Shown: positions 1-8,995, counted from the stretch's first letter. The stretch is DNA of 64,000 nt from Shimia biformata (GCF_016888515.1 NZ_JAFEJK010000001.1:1149475-1213474); one strand, 5' to 3'. Notes: a model not told the origin generated them from the sequence alone. Numbers and translations are program-made.

Positions 1-1
1 C

Positions 2-259
2 TATCACTATCCTACGCTGATTCAGGCGGCATTCCTGTTGGCGGATGAGGGCGTCTGCGATCTGGCACAAGCCTGGCGGCTGGTATCGAAAGGTCCGGCG
101 GCAATCCTTGGCCTTGATGATCGTGGTCAGATTGTACCCGGCAAACGTGCCGACCTCGTGGTGATCGACCCAGAGACACGCCGCGCCGGGGCCACCATAA
201 CAGGGGGCGAAATCACCCATATGTCGGGCGAAGTGGCGCGGCGGTTCCTGACCGGCTGA
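2..259 (+). CDS. phnM: Amidohydrolase C-terminus, PhnM-like (partial)
   Basis: Only the last 85 residues are present; the gene starts left of the window. The visible part has the usual C-terminal layout of metal-dependent amidohydrolases: a helical stretch (DLAQAWRLVSKGPA), the turn GLDDRGQIVPGKRADLVV that packs against the small beta domain, and a closing beta segment (ATITGGEITHMSG). Among these families it most resembles PhnM, the alpha-D-ribose 1-methylphosphonate 5-triphosphate diphosphatase of phosphonate degradation. The metal-binding residues lie outside the window, so family placement rests on the tail alone. It converges with purK, whose stop codon directly abuts this one. Other amidohydrolases such as dihydroorotase-like proteins remain possible. 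Confidence 0.6.
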   Translation, partial: YHYPTLIQAAFLLADEGVCDLAQAWRLVSKGPAAILGLDDRGQIVPGKRADLVVIDPETRRAGATITGGEITHMSGEVARRFLTG

Positions 260-1330
260 TCAGCCGCGCTTGATGCGGTTCACGTGACCCATCTTGCGAC
301 CGGCGCGGGTCTCGGCCTTGCCATAAAGATGCAGCGCCGCGTCCCGCTCGCGCAGGATTTGTGGCACCTGGTCCATGTCATCACCGATCAGGTTTTCCAT
401 GACCACGTCTGCATATCGCTGACCGTCACCAAGTGGCAGGCCGGTCACGGCGCGGATATGCTGTTCGAACTGGTCCACGGCACAGCCGTTCTGGGTCCAG
501 TGGCCCGAATTGTGAACCCTCGGAGCAACCTCGTTCACAACAAGGCCCGCGGACGTGACGAACAATTCAACCCCCATGACACCGACATAATCAAGCTGGT
601 TCAGGATACGGGCGGCCAGAAGCACCGCGTCGGTCCGCTGGCCCGCGCTCAGGCGCGCCGGGACGGTGGTTGTGTGCAGGATGCCATCACGGTGGACATT
701 CTCGCCGGGATCGAAACAGGCGACTTCCCCGTCGATGCCGCGCGCGGCGATGACCGAAACCTCGTGGCTGAAATCGACGAATCCTTCCAGGATCGAAGGT
801 GCGCCCGCCATGTCCGCGATTGCGGTGTCGATGTCATCTTTGCTGTTCAGCCGGGCCTGACCCTTGCCATCATATCCGAAGCGGCGGGTTTTCAGGATCG
901 CGGGTGTGCCGATCGCGTCAATCGCGGCGACAAGATCGTCGCGTGTGTCGACAGCCGCGAAGGGGGCGGTTTTCAATCCGAGGTCGCGCAGGAATTCCTT
1001 TTCGGTCATCCGGTCCTGGCTGACGCGCAGCGCCTCGCGGTTGGGGCGGATGGGCACATGTGCTTCCAGCACGTCAAGCGCGTCCGTGGGGATATTCTCG
1101 AACTCGTAGGTCACGACGTCGACCGAGGCGGCAAAGCCGCGCAGCGCGTCAAGGTCGTCATAGCCTGCCGTGGTCACTCGGTCGCAAACATGCGCAGCAG
1201 GTGGGTTCGCTCCGGGTTCAAAGATGTGTGTGCGATAGCCCAGCCGGGCCGCCGCGACCGACAGCATGCGGCCAAGCTGACCGCCGCCAAGGATACCGAT
1301 GGTGGAACCGGGACGCAAAGGATCAGTCAT
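260..1330 (-). CDS. purK: N5-carboxyaminoimidazole ribonucleotide synthase PurK
   Basis: A 356-aa ATP-grasp enzyme of de novo purine synthesis. It carboxylates AIR with ATP and bicarbonate to give N5-CAIR, the substrate of PurE. The N-terminus carries the dinucleotide-like loop [12 protein letters not shown]. Next come the ATP-grasp lysine strand ([16 protein letters not shown]), the acidic strand SILEGFVDF, and the catalytic segment [15 protein letters not shown]. The ATG at 1330 was chosen because it lies 8 bp inside the end of purE, a translational-coupling arrangement, and puts the GGGQLG motif at the expected distance. A longer frame exists upstream but lies inside purE. Length matches the family (about 350-390). 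Confidence 0.96.
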   Translation of the reverse strand: MTDPLRPGSTIGILGGGQLGRMLSVAAARLGYRTHIFEPGANPPAAHVCDRVTTAGYDDLDALRGFAASVDVVTYEFENIPTDALDVLEAHVPIRPNREALRVSQDRMTEKEFLRDLGLKTAPFAAVDTRDDLVAAIDAIGTPAILKTRRFGYDGKGQARLNSKDDIDTAIADMAGAPSILEGFVDFSHEVSVIAARGIDGEVACFDPGENVHRDGILHTTTVPARLSAGQRTDAVLLAARILNQLDYVGVMGVELFVTSAGLVVNEVAPRVHNSGHWTQNGCAVDQFEQHIRAVTGLPLGDGQRYADVVMENLIGDDMDQVPQILRERDAALHLYGKAETRAGRKMGHVNRIKRG

Positions 1331-1811
1331 CTTGGGGCTCATCCGGGATCGAGGCCGACAGCGCATCGCGCCATGCGTCCAGCCGCTCGGCCAAATCCGG
1401 GTCGGACACCGCCAGGATGCCTGCCGCCATCAACCCGGCATTGGCGGCACCCGCAGCGCCGATTGCCATGGTCGCAACCGGGAAACCCTTGGGCATCTGG
1501 ACAATGGAATAAAGGCTGTCAACGCCCGACAGCGCCTTGGTCTGAACCGGCACACCGATCACCGGCACCCGAGTCTTCGAGGCCATCATGCCCGGCAGAT
1601 GCGCGGCACCGCCGGCGCCGGCGATGATCACGTGCAATCCCCTGTCCGCCGCGGTCTTGCCATAGCTCCACAGCCGATCAGGTGTGCGATGCGCCGAGAC
1701 GATCTTGGCCTCATACGCGATTCCCAATTCATCCAGGATATCCGCCGCCAGTTTCATGGTGGGCCAGTCCGACTGGCTGCCCATGATGATTCCCACCTTG
1801 ATGTCGCTCAT
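1323..1811 (-). CDS. purE: N5-CAIR mutase PurE
   Basis: A 162-aa class I PurE that moves the carboxyl group of N5-CAIR to give CAIR in purine synthesis. The hallmark [10 protein letters not shown] phosphate-binding segment is at residues 11-20. It is followed by SAHRTPDR with the catalytic histidine, the [12 protein letters not shown] loop, and the strand [15 protein letters not shown]. Length is normal for class I enzymes. It is the first gene of the purEK pair on the minus strand and overlaps purK by 8 bp. A short gap of about 70 bp separates it from the YdcH-like gene upstream. Confidence 0.97.
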   Translation of the reverse strand: MSDIKVGIIMGSQSDWPTMKLAADILDELGIAYEAKIVSAHRTPDRLWSYGKTAADRGLHVIIAGAGGAAHLPGMMASKTRVPVIGVPVQTKALSGVDSLYSIVQMPKGFPVATMAIGAAGAANAGLMAAGILAVSDPDLAERLDAWRDALSASIPDEPQDD

Positions 1812-1881
1812 GTCCGCCTCTGCGTGAAAGAGCGCGCACTATATCCGTTTCGCGGCTCGACGCAATGCGGCGAAACCCGTT

Positions 1882-2106
1882 TCAGGCGATGATATCCGGA
1901 GTCAGGCGGTCTTCGATCTGGGCGATAATGTCCTTCAGGCGCAGTTTTTGCTTTTTCAGCCGCTGAATCGTCAACTGGTCACCCGTGCCACGTTCAACAA
2001 GCGCGGTGATCGCTTCGTCCAGATCACGGTGTTTCTGACGAAAGACCTCTAACTCAACGCGCAGCACATCATCGTTCTTCATCGACAGATCGCTGGGCGC
2101 ATTCAT
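1882..2106 (-). CDS. YdcH/DUF465-type small coiled-coil protein
   Basis: A 74-aa protein. The segment LEVFRQKHRDLDEAI followed by QRLKKQKLRLKDIIAQIED is the antiparallel helical hairpin of the DUF465 (YdcH) family, whose function is unknown. The ATG at 2106 was chosen because it gives family length; a frame extending to 2265 would run under the hsp20 promoter and adds a low-complexity, non-family N-terminus. It reads in the same direction as purEK and may be co-transcribed with it. A YdcH-type gene next to purE is a common arrangement in Rhodobacterales, from memory of the group. Divergent from hsp20. Confidence 0.85.
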   Translation of the reverse strand: MNAPSDLSMKNDDVLRVELEVFRQKHRDLDEAITALVERGTGDQLTIQRLKKQKLRLKDIIAQIEDRLTPDIIA

Positions 2107-2164
2107 GGGGAGTCTCCGGGATTCTTCGCGCCCCAAGATAGCGTTATCACCTTGTTCTGCAAAG

Positions 2165-2196
2165 CCCTTGCACCCCGCGAAAGCTTTACCCATATT
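2165..2196 (+). promoter_or_regulatory. Candidate RpoH (sigma-32) heat-shock promoter for hsp20
   Basis: The -35-like element CCCTTGCA (2165-2172) is followed after 16 bp by CCCATATT (2189-2196). This resembles the heat-shock sigma consensus (CTTGAA ... CCCCATNT), with the -10 half matching well. It lies about 60 bp upstream of the hsp20 start codon in the only gap between ydcH and hsp20. Placement ahead of a small heat-shock protein gene is what one expects of RpoH control. The start site is not mapped. Confidence 0.6.
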
Positions 2197-2258
2197 CTGA
2201 AGTATCAGGCCGCCGGAACGGGGCCGTACTGGACTGTCGCTTTGATAAGGACGTGTCG

Positions 2259-2672
2259 ATGACAAAACTGAACTTGGGGACTCATCCCCACCTTCTTGGG
2301 TTCGAACAGCTTGAGCGTCTGCTGGAACGCAGCGCCAAGGCCGGAAACGATGGTTACCCGCCTTACAACATCGAACAGACCTCGGAGTTTTCCTACCGGA
2401 TCACTCTGGCCGTGGCCGGGTTTTCCGAGAGTGACCTTTCCATCACGATCGAGGACCGCCAGCTGGTGATCCGTGGCCGCAACAGCGATGACGGGCAGGA
2501 CCGCGTCTATTTGCATCGCGGGATCGCTGCACGTCAGTTTCAACGCAGTTTCGTTCTGGCGGACGGTGTCGAGGTTGGCGAGGCGATCATGGAAAATGGT
2601 CTGCTGCATATCGACCTGACGCGCGCCAAGCCGGAAACCGTGGTGCAGACAATCTCGATCAAGAAGGGGTAA
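2259..2672 (+). CDS. Hsp20/IbpA-family small heat-shock protein
   Basis: A 137-aa alpha-crystallin-domain chaperone that holds unfolding proteins under heat stress in the cytoplasm. The short N-terminal arm has the LGFEQLERLLE motif typical of the IbpA class. The alpha-crystallin core starts at PPYNIEQTSEFSYRITLAVAG and includes LSITIEDRQLVIRGR. The usual I-x-I C-terminal anchor is present (TISIKKG at the end). The ATG at 2259 was preferred over the GTG two codons upstream because AAGGA lies 8 bp before it. DUF1150 follows after 3 bp, so the two are one operon. Confidence 0.93.
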   Translation: MTKLNLGTHPHLLGFEQLERLLERSAKAGNDGYPPYNIEQTSEFSYRITLAVAGFSESDLSITIEDRQLVIRGRNSDDGQDRVYLHRGIAARQFQRSFVLADGVEVGEAIMENGLLHIDLTRAKPETVVQTISIKKG

Positions 2673-2675
2673 ACG

Positions 2676-2903
2676 ATGTACAGCAAGTATGATTTCGGCG
2701 ATCTCGACAATGACCGGATCGTCTATGTGCGGGAAGTGAACGTGGACGAGCTACCCGAAGAACTGCGCGACCAGGCGATGGGCGCGACGAGGCTTTATGC
2801 GGTTCACGCGCAGAACGGCGACCGCCTTGCGCTGGTGAAGGATCGGAAACTGGCCTTCGTATTGGCGCGTCAGAACGATTTTGCGCCGGTGACCGTGCAT
2901 TGA
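2676..2903 (+). CDS. DUF1150-family small protein
   Basis: A 75-aa soluble protein of the DUF1150 family. The family is alphaproteobacterial and usually encoded just after a small heat-shock protein, as here (3-bp gap). The sequence is predicted to form a small alpha/beta domain with the segments YVREVNVDELPEEL and LYAVHAQNGDRLALVKDR. Its function is not known; the pairing suggests a role in the same stress response. No membrane segment, signal peptide or cysteine is seen. Confidence 0.85.
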   Translation: MYSKYDFGDLDNDRIVYVREVNVDELPEELRDQAMGATRLYAVHAQNGDRLALVKDRKLAFVLARQNDFAPVTVH

Positions 2904-2927
2904 AACGCGGTTTCGCCTGAGCGGTGT

Positions 2928-2943
2928 CGCGGCAAATGCCGCG
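2928..2943. terminator. Short GC-rich hairpin between convergent genes
   Basis: The arms CGCGGCA and TGCCGCG are separated by AA and lie in the 46-bp gap between DUF1150 (plus) and the glycosyltransferase (minus). No T-run follows on either strand, so intrinsic termination is doubtful. It is the only structured element in this convergent gap. Confidence 0.3.
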
Positions 2944-2949
2944 CAAGGG

Positions 2950-3849
2950 CTATTGCCAGATACCGAACCTGTCCCGCATGTAAGCGATGCAGTTTTGGTT
3001 GGCTGTTTTTCTGATCTCGCCTGGCGCGCTCAGGTCGGCCAGCGCTTCTATTTCCGTGTTCGCCGAGGATCGGATCAGCCCGTGCCGAGCATCCACCCAA
3101 ATGCGCACGCCGCGTTTTTCCATAATGCCTGACAGCCACATGTCGTCGACGATGCTGTGGTTTCGTGGAATGTCAAATGCGTCCGGGTCGTCCAGAAATT
3201 CGGGCCGGATCATAACACCGCCCGAACCGCCGATCAGATCGACGTAGCCGGACCTGAGATAGGCACGGCGACCGTTGCCGTACATGGGCGTTCCGGTCAG
3301 GCTTTTGCGCAGCTTCAATTTTAGTTGCCGCAGGTTGAATGCCGGGTCGGTCTTGCGCCAGAAGCGCAGCGCGCGTGGCAGGGGACGTGGTATCGTCGGC
3401 AACGGCACATGTTCCTGCCAAAGATGCGTCCCCCACGAAACAATGCAGTCATCTGGCCGCAGAAGGCGAGTTTGCAAGAAACGATTGGTCCAGTTTTTGG
3501 GGTAGATCTGATCGTCGTCGCAAAACAGGATTTCACAGGTCTGATTGCGAAATGCCTGTACCGCCGGCAGGACCTTTGTTGCGGGTCCATAATCAGTGTC
3601 CGTGCGCCGGATTTCCACGCCGTCAGGAACCTGTGGCAAATGTCCGTCGTACTCGGGAAAGCGACGATAGACGCGCGGGATCCAAAGGATGATCTGGTCC
3701 GGCCTCACGGCTTGATTGAGCAAACTGTTCAGGGTTGGCCCAATGCCCTTGAACCTGGGTGGTATTGTCGAGAGGGAAACGACCAGCAAGACGCGCCTCG
3801 TGTCGAAGTTGTTTCTGATTGCCGAAGCTAGTGGATCATCAACTGTCAA
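2950..3849 (-). CDS. GT-A-type glycosyltransferase, unassigned substrate
   Basis: A 299-aa protein that looks like a single-domain GT-A glycosyltransferase. The N-terminal strand LLVVSLSTIPPRF begins the fold, then SLLNQAVRPDQIILWIP resembles the nucleotide-sugar half. The triple-aspartate FCDDDQIYP near residue 110 fits the metal-binding DxD motif. A second conserved-looking block is SIVDDMWLSGIMEKRG, which has an acidic pair where inverting enzymes hold the catalytic base. There is no transmembrane segment, so it acts on the cytoplasmic face. The start is uncertain: the first in-frame start is TTG at 3849 with no clear ribosome site. It sits just after the sat-cysC terminator, so it probably has its own promoter. 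Donor and acceptor are unknown. Confidence 0.7.
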   Translation of the reverse strand: MTVDDPLASAIRNNFDTRRVLLVVSLSTIPPRFKGIGPTLNSLLNQAVRPDQIILWIPRVYRRFPEYDGHLPQVPDGVEIRRTDTDYGPATKVLPAVQAFRNQTCEILFCDDDQIYPKNWTNRFLQTRLLRPDDCIVSWGTHLWQEHVPLPTIPRPLPRALRFWRKTDPAFNLRQLKLKLRKSLTGTPMYGNGRRAYLRSGYVDLIGGSGGVMIRPEFLDDPDAFDIPRNHSIVDDMWLSGIMEKRGVRIWVDARHGLIRSSANTEIEALADLSAPGEIRKTANQNCIAYMRDRFGIWQ

Positions 3850-3858
3850 GCCAGACGC

Positions 3859-3889
3859 AAAAAAGGCGCGCGTATTGTTGACGCGCGCC
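3859..3889 (-). terminator. Intrinsic terminator of sat-cysC
   Basis: Read on the minus strand, GGCGCGCGT, a 7-nt loop and ACGCGCGCC form a perfect 9-bp stem (3865-3889) followed by six T residues (3859-3864). It lies 29 bp after the sat-cysC stop codon and just before the glycosyltransferase start. Confidence 0.88.
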
Positions 3890-3917
3890 TTCTGCTTTTT
3901 CGGGGGAAGATGGCAGA

Positions 3918-5627
3918 TCAGCCTGCGATCAGACCCATGTTTTCCAGCTTCAGCAGGACCTGGTGCGCGCAGTTGTCGACCTCGACATTCTCGGTCTCGA
4001 CACGCAGTTCCGGGTTCTCGGGGATGTCGTAGGGGTCAGAAATCCCGGTGAATTCCTTGATCTTGCCCTCGCGCGCCAGTTTGTAGAGCCCCTTGCGGTC
4101 GCGGCGTTCGCATTCCTCGATCGAGGTGGCGACATGCACTTCGACAAACGCGCCATATTGCTCGATCTCTTCGCGCACAGCGCGGCGGGTGGTGGCATAG
4201 GGCGCGATTGGCGCACAGATGGCGATACCACCGTTCTTTGTGATCTCCGATGCGACGTATCCGATCCGGCGGATGTTCAGGTCACGGTGTTCCTTCGAGA
4301 AGCCAAGCTCGCTCGACAGGTTTTTCCTCACGATATCACCGTCCAGCAGCGTGACCGGACGCCCGCCCATCTCCATCAGCTTGACCATCAGCGCATTGGC
4401 GATGGTGGATTTACCGGAACCTGAATAGCCGGTGAAGAACACGGTGAAGCCCTGTTTCGAGCGCGGCGGCCGGGTGCGGCGCAATTCCTTGACCACTTCA
4501 GGGAACGAGAACCACTCGGGGATTTCCAGCCCTTCCTGAAGACGGCGGCGCAACTCGGTGCCCGAGATGTTCAGGATGGTAACGTTGTCCTTGTCCTCAA
4601 TCTCATCATTGGGTTCGTATTGTGCGCGCTCCTGGACATAGACCATGTGTTTGAAGTCGACCATCTTGAGGCCGATTTCCTCTTCATATTCGCGGAACAG
4701 GTCCTGCGCGTCATAGGGGCCATAGAAGTCTTCGCCCGCCGAGTTTTTGCCGGGGCCGGCGTGATCGCGGCCAACGATGAAATGGGTGCAGCCATGGTTG
4801 GCGCGGATCAGCCCGTGCCAGACGGCCTCGCGCGGGCCGGCCATGCGCATCGCCAGATTGAGCAAGGACATCGTGGTGGTCGATTGCGGGTACTTGTCCA
4901 GAACTGCCTCGTAGCAGCGCACGCGGGTAAAGTGGTCGACGTCGCCCGGTTTGGTCATGCCGACTACCGGATGGATCAACAGGTTGGCCTGCGCTTCCTT
5001 GGCGGCGCGGAAGGTCAGTTCCTGGTGCGCGCGGTGCAGCGGGTTGCGGGTCTGGAAAGCGACGACCTTGCGCCAGCCCAGCTTGCGGAAATATGCGCGC
5101 AATTCGTTCGGGGTGTCGCGGCGACCGCGGAAATCATAGTGGACAGGCTGTTGGATGCCGGTCACAGGACCGCCGAGATAGATTTTGCCCGCAGTGTTGT
5201 GCAGGTAGTTCACGGCAGGGTGCGCATCGTCATTGGCGCCAAAGACCTTTTCGGCTTCTCGGGCCTTGTTCGGCTCCCAGCGGTCCGTGACGGTCATGGT
5301 GCCAAGGATCACGCCTTCCTGATCGCGCAGCGCGATGTCCTGACCCAGTTCCAGCGAGGAAGCGAATTCTTCACTGACATCCAGCGTGATCGGCATCGGC
5401 CAGAGCGTGCCATCCGCCAGACGCATGTTCTCGACGACGCCGTCGTAATCGGCTTCGCTCAGGAACCCTTTGAGCGGATTGAAGCCGCCGTTCATCAAAA
5501 GCTCGAGGTCGCAGATCTGGCGCGGGGTCAGGTCCCAGCTGGTCAGGTCGGCGGCTTCGACTTTCAGCTTTTGCGCGCTGTCATATGACACATACAGCTC
5601 GGGGATCGGAGCAAGGTTGTTCTGCAT
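3918..5627 (-). CDS. Bifunctional sulfate adenylyltransferase / APS kinase
   Basis: A 569-aa fusion of ATP sulfurylase (Sat) and APS kinase (CysC) that turns sulfate into APS and then PAPS in the cytoplasm. Sat motifs are QTRNPLHRAH (residues 192-201) and GRDHAGPG (286-293). The CysC half has the P-loop GYSGSGKS (400-407) and LDGDIVRKNLSSELGFS. The ATG at 5627 gives the usual length and has AGGA 8 bp upstream. The reading frame, however, continues upstream without a stop into a MarR-type domain (to 5993), so a 691-aa form is also possible. A strong terminator follows the stop. PAPS can feed cysteine synthesis or sulfation; the neighbouring MarR domain is of the exopolysaccharide-associated type. 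Confidence 0.92.
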   Translation of the reverse strand: MQNNLAPIPELYVSYDSAQKLKVEAADLTSWDLTPRQICDLELLMNGGFNPLKGFLSEADYDGVVENMRLADGTLWPMPITLDVSEEFASSLELGQDIALRDQEGVILGTMTVTDRWEPNKAREAEKVFGANDDAHPAVNYLHNTAGKIYLGGPVTGIQQPVHYDFRGRRDTPNELRAYFRKLGWRKVVAFQTRNPLHRAHQELTFRAAKEAQANLLIHPVVGMTKPGDVDHFTRVRCYEAVLDKYPQSTTTMSLLNLAMRMAGPREAVWHGLIRANHGCTHFIVGRDHAGPGKNSAGEDFYGPYDAQDLFREYEEEIGLKMVDFKHMVYVQERAQYEPNDEIEDKDNVTILNISGTELRRRLQEGLEIPEWFSFPEVVKELRRTRPPRSKQGFTVFFTGYSGSGKSTIANALMVKLMEMGGRPVTLLDGDIVRKNLSSELGFSKEHRDLNIRRIGYVASEITKNGGIAICAPIAPYATTRRAVREEIEQYGAFVEVHVATSIEECERRDRKGLYKLAREGKIKEFTGISDPYDIPENPELRVETENVEVDNCAHQVLLKLENMGLIAG

Positions 5628-5993
5628 CAGTTTGGTCCTATTTTTTAAGGGGGCGAATCCTGTGGAGGTGCCCGTCAGCTCTGCGTGGAGCGCGTCGTAT
5701 TCGGCGAATTTCCGGGCAAGGAACTGGTCGGTGAGGCGGTTCTTCTCAGCGGCACCACGAGATGTGATCTGATAGGCGATCCGCTGGCGTCGATCACTGC
5801 TGTCGCGGTCGCCGATGCGTACGAGGCCGGCATCGGTGGCAGCGCGGAGCAGTGCATTCAGGCGGCCAAGCGACACATCCAGCGCCGCGGCCATTGATCT
5901 TTGAGTGGCGTCAGGCGTCAGGTCGATCTGGCGCAGAAGGCGGAACAGTTGATCCTCTTCTGCAAATTCAGATTTTGTTTTCGACTGCGACAT
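5628..5993 (-). CDS. EPS-associated MarR-family regulator domain, in frame with sat-cysC
   Basis: About 110 residues form a winged helix-turn-helix of the MarR type seen next to exopolysaccharide genes. QRSMAAALDVSLGRLNALLRA is the HTH, and GDRDSSDRRQRIAYQITSRG is the wing and following strand. A basic helix (RLTDQFLARKFAEYDAL) follows. There is no stop codon before the Sat start at 5627; the linker reads GTSTGFAPLKNRTKL. Stand-alone relatives end near this linker. A TAG lies in an adjacent frame at 5638-5640, right beside runs of A6 and C5, so an insertion or deletion may have removed a stop. The product may therefore be a MarR-Sat-CysC fusion, with Sat-CysC also made from its internal start. 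A 16-bp inverted repeat lies just upstream. Confidence 0.62.
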
Positions 5994-6011
5994 AGGGCCG
6001 GACTCAAAGTG

Positions 6012-6027
6012 TGTTCACGTGTGAACA
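6012..6027. promoter_or_regulatory. Inverted repeat upstream of the MarR-sat-cysC frame
   Basis: TGTTCAC and GTGAACA are perfect arms separated by GT, placed 19-34 bp upstream of the MarR start. The size and symmetry fit a MarR-dimer operator and suggest autoregulation. The binding protein is inferred from position only. Confidence 0.5.
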
Positions 6028-6101
6028 TATGTCACCTTCGCCCTGTGTTTGAAAGAGACAACTTGTCACGAAGGCGAGGTGTTGCCGATCGGCACAGCAA
6101 A

Positions 6102-6131
6102 AGAAAACGGCCACCGCTTGCGGTGGCCGTT
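6102..6131 (-). terminator. Intrinsic terminator of trxB
   Basis: AACGGCCACCGC and GCGGTGGCCGTT form a perfect 12-bp stem with a very small loop (6106-6131). On the minus strand it is followed by a T-rich tail (TTTTCTTTT). It lies about 40 bp after the trxB stop. Confidence 0.85.
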
Positions 6132-6172
6132 CATGGGATGTCGTTCCGCATATGCGCAGGTTTTGGCGGATG

Positions 6173-7317
<1,145 letters not shown>

Positions 7318-7343
7318 AACCGCAAATCTCAACGGAGAAAACC

Positions 7344-7844
7344 ATGGCCGGAACCCGTCTAGACCCCATCGACCGCAAGATCCTTGCCGAGTTGCAGGCT
7401 GACGGGCGTATGACCAATGTTGAACTGGCCAAGCGGGTCGGAATCTCGGCGCCGCCCTGTCTGCGCCGGGTGCGCACGCTGGAAGAGGCCGGGCTGATCC
7501 GCGGCTACCACGCTGAAGTAGATGCCCGCGAACTGGGATTCGAGGTTCAGGTTTTTGCCATGGTTGGGCTTCAAAGCCAGGCCGAGGCCGATCTGAACGC
7601 GTTTGAAAAACGTTGCCGGGATTGGCCTTTGGTGCGCGAGTGCCACATGCTGAACGGCGAGGTGGATTTTATCCTGAAATGCGTCGCGCCCGACCTGTCA
7701 ACGTTCCAAAGCTTTCTGACCGAGCAGTTGACGGCGGCGGAAAACGTCGCGTCGGTCAAGACCTCGCTGGTGATCCGTGGCGCCAAGGATGAACCCGGCG
7801 TGCCATTCGACGTGCTTGAGGAAAGACTTGCTCGGCAGGCCTGA
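7344..7844 (+). CDS. Lrp/AsnC-family transcriptional regulator
   Basis: A 166-aa regulator. The N-terminal HTH (residues 6-60) shows LDPIDRKILAELQADGRMT and NVELAKRVGISAPPCLRRVR, followed by the linker strand GLIRGYHAEVD. The C-terminal ligand-binding domain starts around FEVQVFAMVGL and contains VRECHMLNGEVDFILKCVA, the segment that forms the effector cleft in this family. Effectors are usually amino acids, but none can be named here. AACGGAG lies 5 bp before the start. It is monocistronic, with a bidirectional terminator after it, and faces away from trxB. Confidence 0.93.
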   Translation: MAGTRLDPIDRKILAELQADGRMTNVELAKRVGISAPPCLRRVRTLEEAGLIRGYHAEVDARELGFEVQVFAMVGLQSQAEADLNAFEKRCRDWPLVRECHMLNGEVDFILKCVAPDLSTFQSFLTEQLTAAENVASVKTSLVIRGAKDEPGVPFDVLEERLARQA

Positions 7845-7865
7845 CCTGCGTCGGGCACAAGACAC

Positions 7866-7903
7866 GAAAAAGGCCGCCCCGGTCCCATGGGGCGGCCTTT
7901 TTT
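7866..7903. terminator. Bidirectional intrinsic terminator
   Basis: AAAGGCCGCCCC and GGGGCGGCCTTT form a 12-bp stem with an 8-nt loop, with a T-run on the right (7898-7903) and an A-run on the left (7867-7871). It serves the Lrp-type gene on the plus strand and the 47-aa gene on the minus strand. Confidence 0.9.
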
Positions 7904-7927
7904 CGTCCCTTACGCGGCTGCGTCGGA

Positions 7928-8071
7928 TCAGGCGGTTTTCTTCAGGACTTCGGCGCCGCTGCGACGTGCGATGAACGCTTTTCGGTGTGCGCCACGGGCC
8001 CACGGCATAGCCGGAACGTCCGATTTTGCCGCGGTCAGAACCGATTTGATGAAACGCGAATTGCTGGTCAT
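7928..8071 (-). CDS. Conserved small basic protein (47 aa)
   Basis: A short frame on the minus strand starts MTSNSRFIKSVLTAAKS and ends with the tail SGAEVLKKTA. It has an excellent ribosome site (AAGGAG, 8 bp before the ATG) and uses the shared terminator at 7866-7903. The core MPWARGAHRKAFIARR is rich in arginine and has a central tryptophan. I recall similar short proteins in other Rhodobacterales, but no function is known. There is no membrane segment or signal peptide. The clear start signal and terminator support it as a real gene despite its length. Confidence 0.75.
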   Translation of the reverse strand: MTSNSRFIKSVLTAAKSDVPAMPWARGAHRKAFIARRSGAEVLKKTA

Positions 8072-8236
8072 GTCCGTTTCTCCTTCTGTGCCCTATTCTT
8101 GGGGCCTTCATTGTCCGTTGGGTCAAATCTGGTCCCGGAATCGGGCAGAGTTGGGGCAGGATTGGTCTGATTCCAAGAAAGAAGCGGGTGTTTTGGGGGC
8201 ATTTGCATCAGGCAAAAGCCATGAACCAAAGCTGTG

Positions 8237-8995
8237 TTACAGCCGGACGGAAGAGATCAAACGGCCGTAATCGGCTTCTTTCGCATGGGTCGACCGACGG
8301 TAGGAATAGAACCTTTCGGGGTCGGAATATGTGCAGTGACGCGTCCATTCCGCGTGGCCGATACCGGCGCTGCGCAGCCGGTGCAAACCATAGGAAGGCA
8401 GGTCGAAATGCATTCGGTCGCTTTTGCCATTGGCAAAGAAACGGGTGTTCTCCGCGTCGTCCTGCAAGAAAGCGTCCAGAAATTCGGGGCCCACTTCATA
8501 GGCCGACTGGCTGATGGTCGGGCCAATCACGGCGGTGATGTTGGCGCGGCTGGCGCCCAGTTTCTCCATCGCTTCGATGGTGGCCTCAAGCACGCCTTCC
8601 AGCGCCCCGCGCCACCCGGCGTGCGCCGCGCCGATCACGCCAGCCTCGCGGTCTGCAAAGATGACTGGCTGGCAATCGGCAGTCAGGATCGACAGCGCCA
8701 GTCCCGGCTTGTCAGTGACGACGGCATCGGCCCTGGGGCGTTCGCCCACGATCGGTTCTTCGATTGTGACCACATCGGCCGAATGCACCTGATGAATGGT
8801 AACGAGGTTCTCGGGCAGGACTTCCATGGCGTCGGCAACCCGGCGCTTGTTGATCGCCACGATGTCGGATTGGTCGCTGCTTCCCGCGCCGCAGTTCAGC
8901 CCGTGAAAGACGCCAGACGATGCGCCGCCCTTGCGGGTAAAGAACCCGTGGCGCAGCGGTTTCAGCGTGTCGGACATCAGGATTTCTAGCGTCAT
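8237..8995 (-). CDS. pgeF: PgeF/YfiH-family multicopper-like protein
   Basis: A 252-aa protein of the YfiH (laccase-domain) family. Members are described as peptidoglycan editing factor PgeF or as purine nucleoside-processing enzymes. The hallmarks are visible: HQVHSADVVTIE near residue 70, LTADCQPVIFADRE with the conserved cysteine, and AHAGWRGALEGVLEATI with the histidine. The C-terminal block FYSYRRSTHAKEADYGR also fits. The start at 8995 was chosen because its ATG overlaps the midA stop in ATGA. It is third in the lgt-midA-pgeF run, so translation is likely coupled. Confidence 0.92.
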   Translation of the reverse strand: MTLEILMSDTLKPLRHGFFTRKGGASSGVFHGLNCGAGSSDQSDIVAINKRRVADAMEVLPENLVTIHQVHSADVVTIEEPIVGERPRADAVVTDKPGLALSILTADCQPVIFADREAGVIGAAHAGWRGALEGVLEATIEAMEKLGASRANITAVIGPTISQSAYEVGPEFLDAFLQDDAENTRFFANGKSDRMHFDLPSYGLHRLRSAGIGHAEWTRHCTYSDPERFYSYRRSTHAKEADYGRLISSVRL

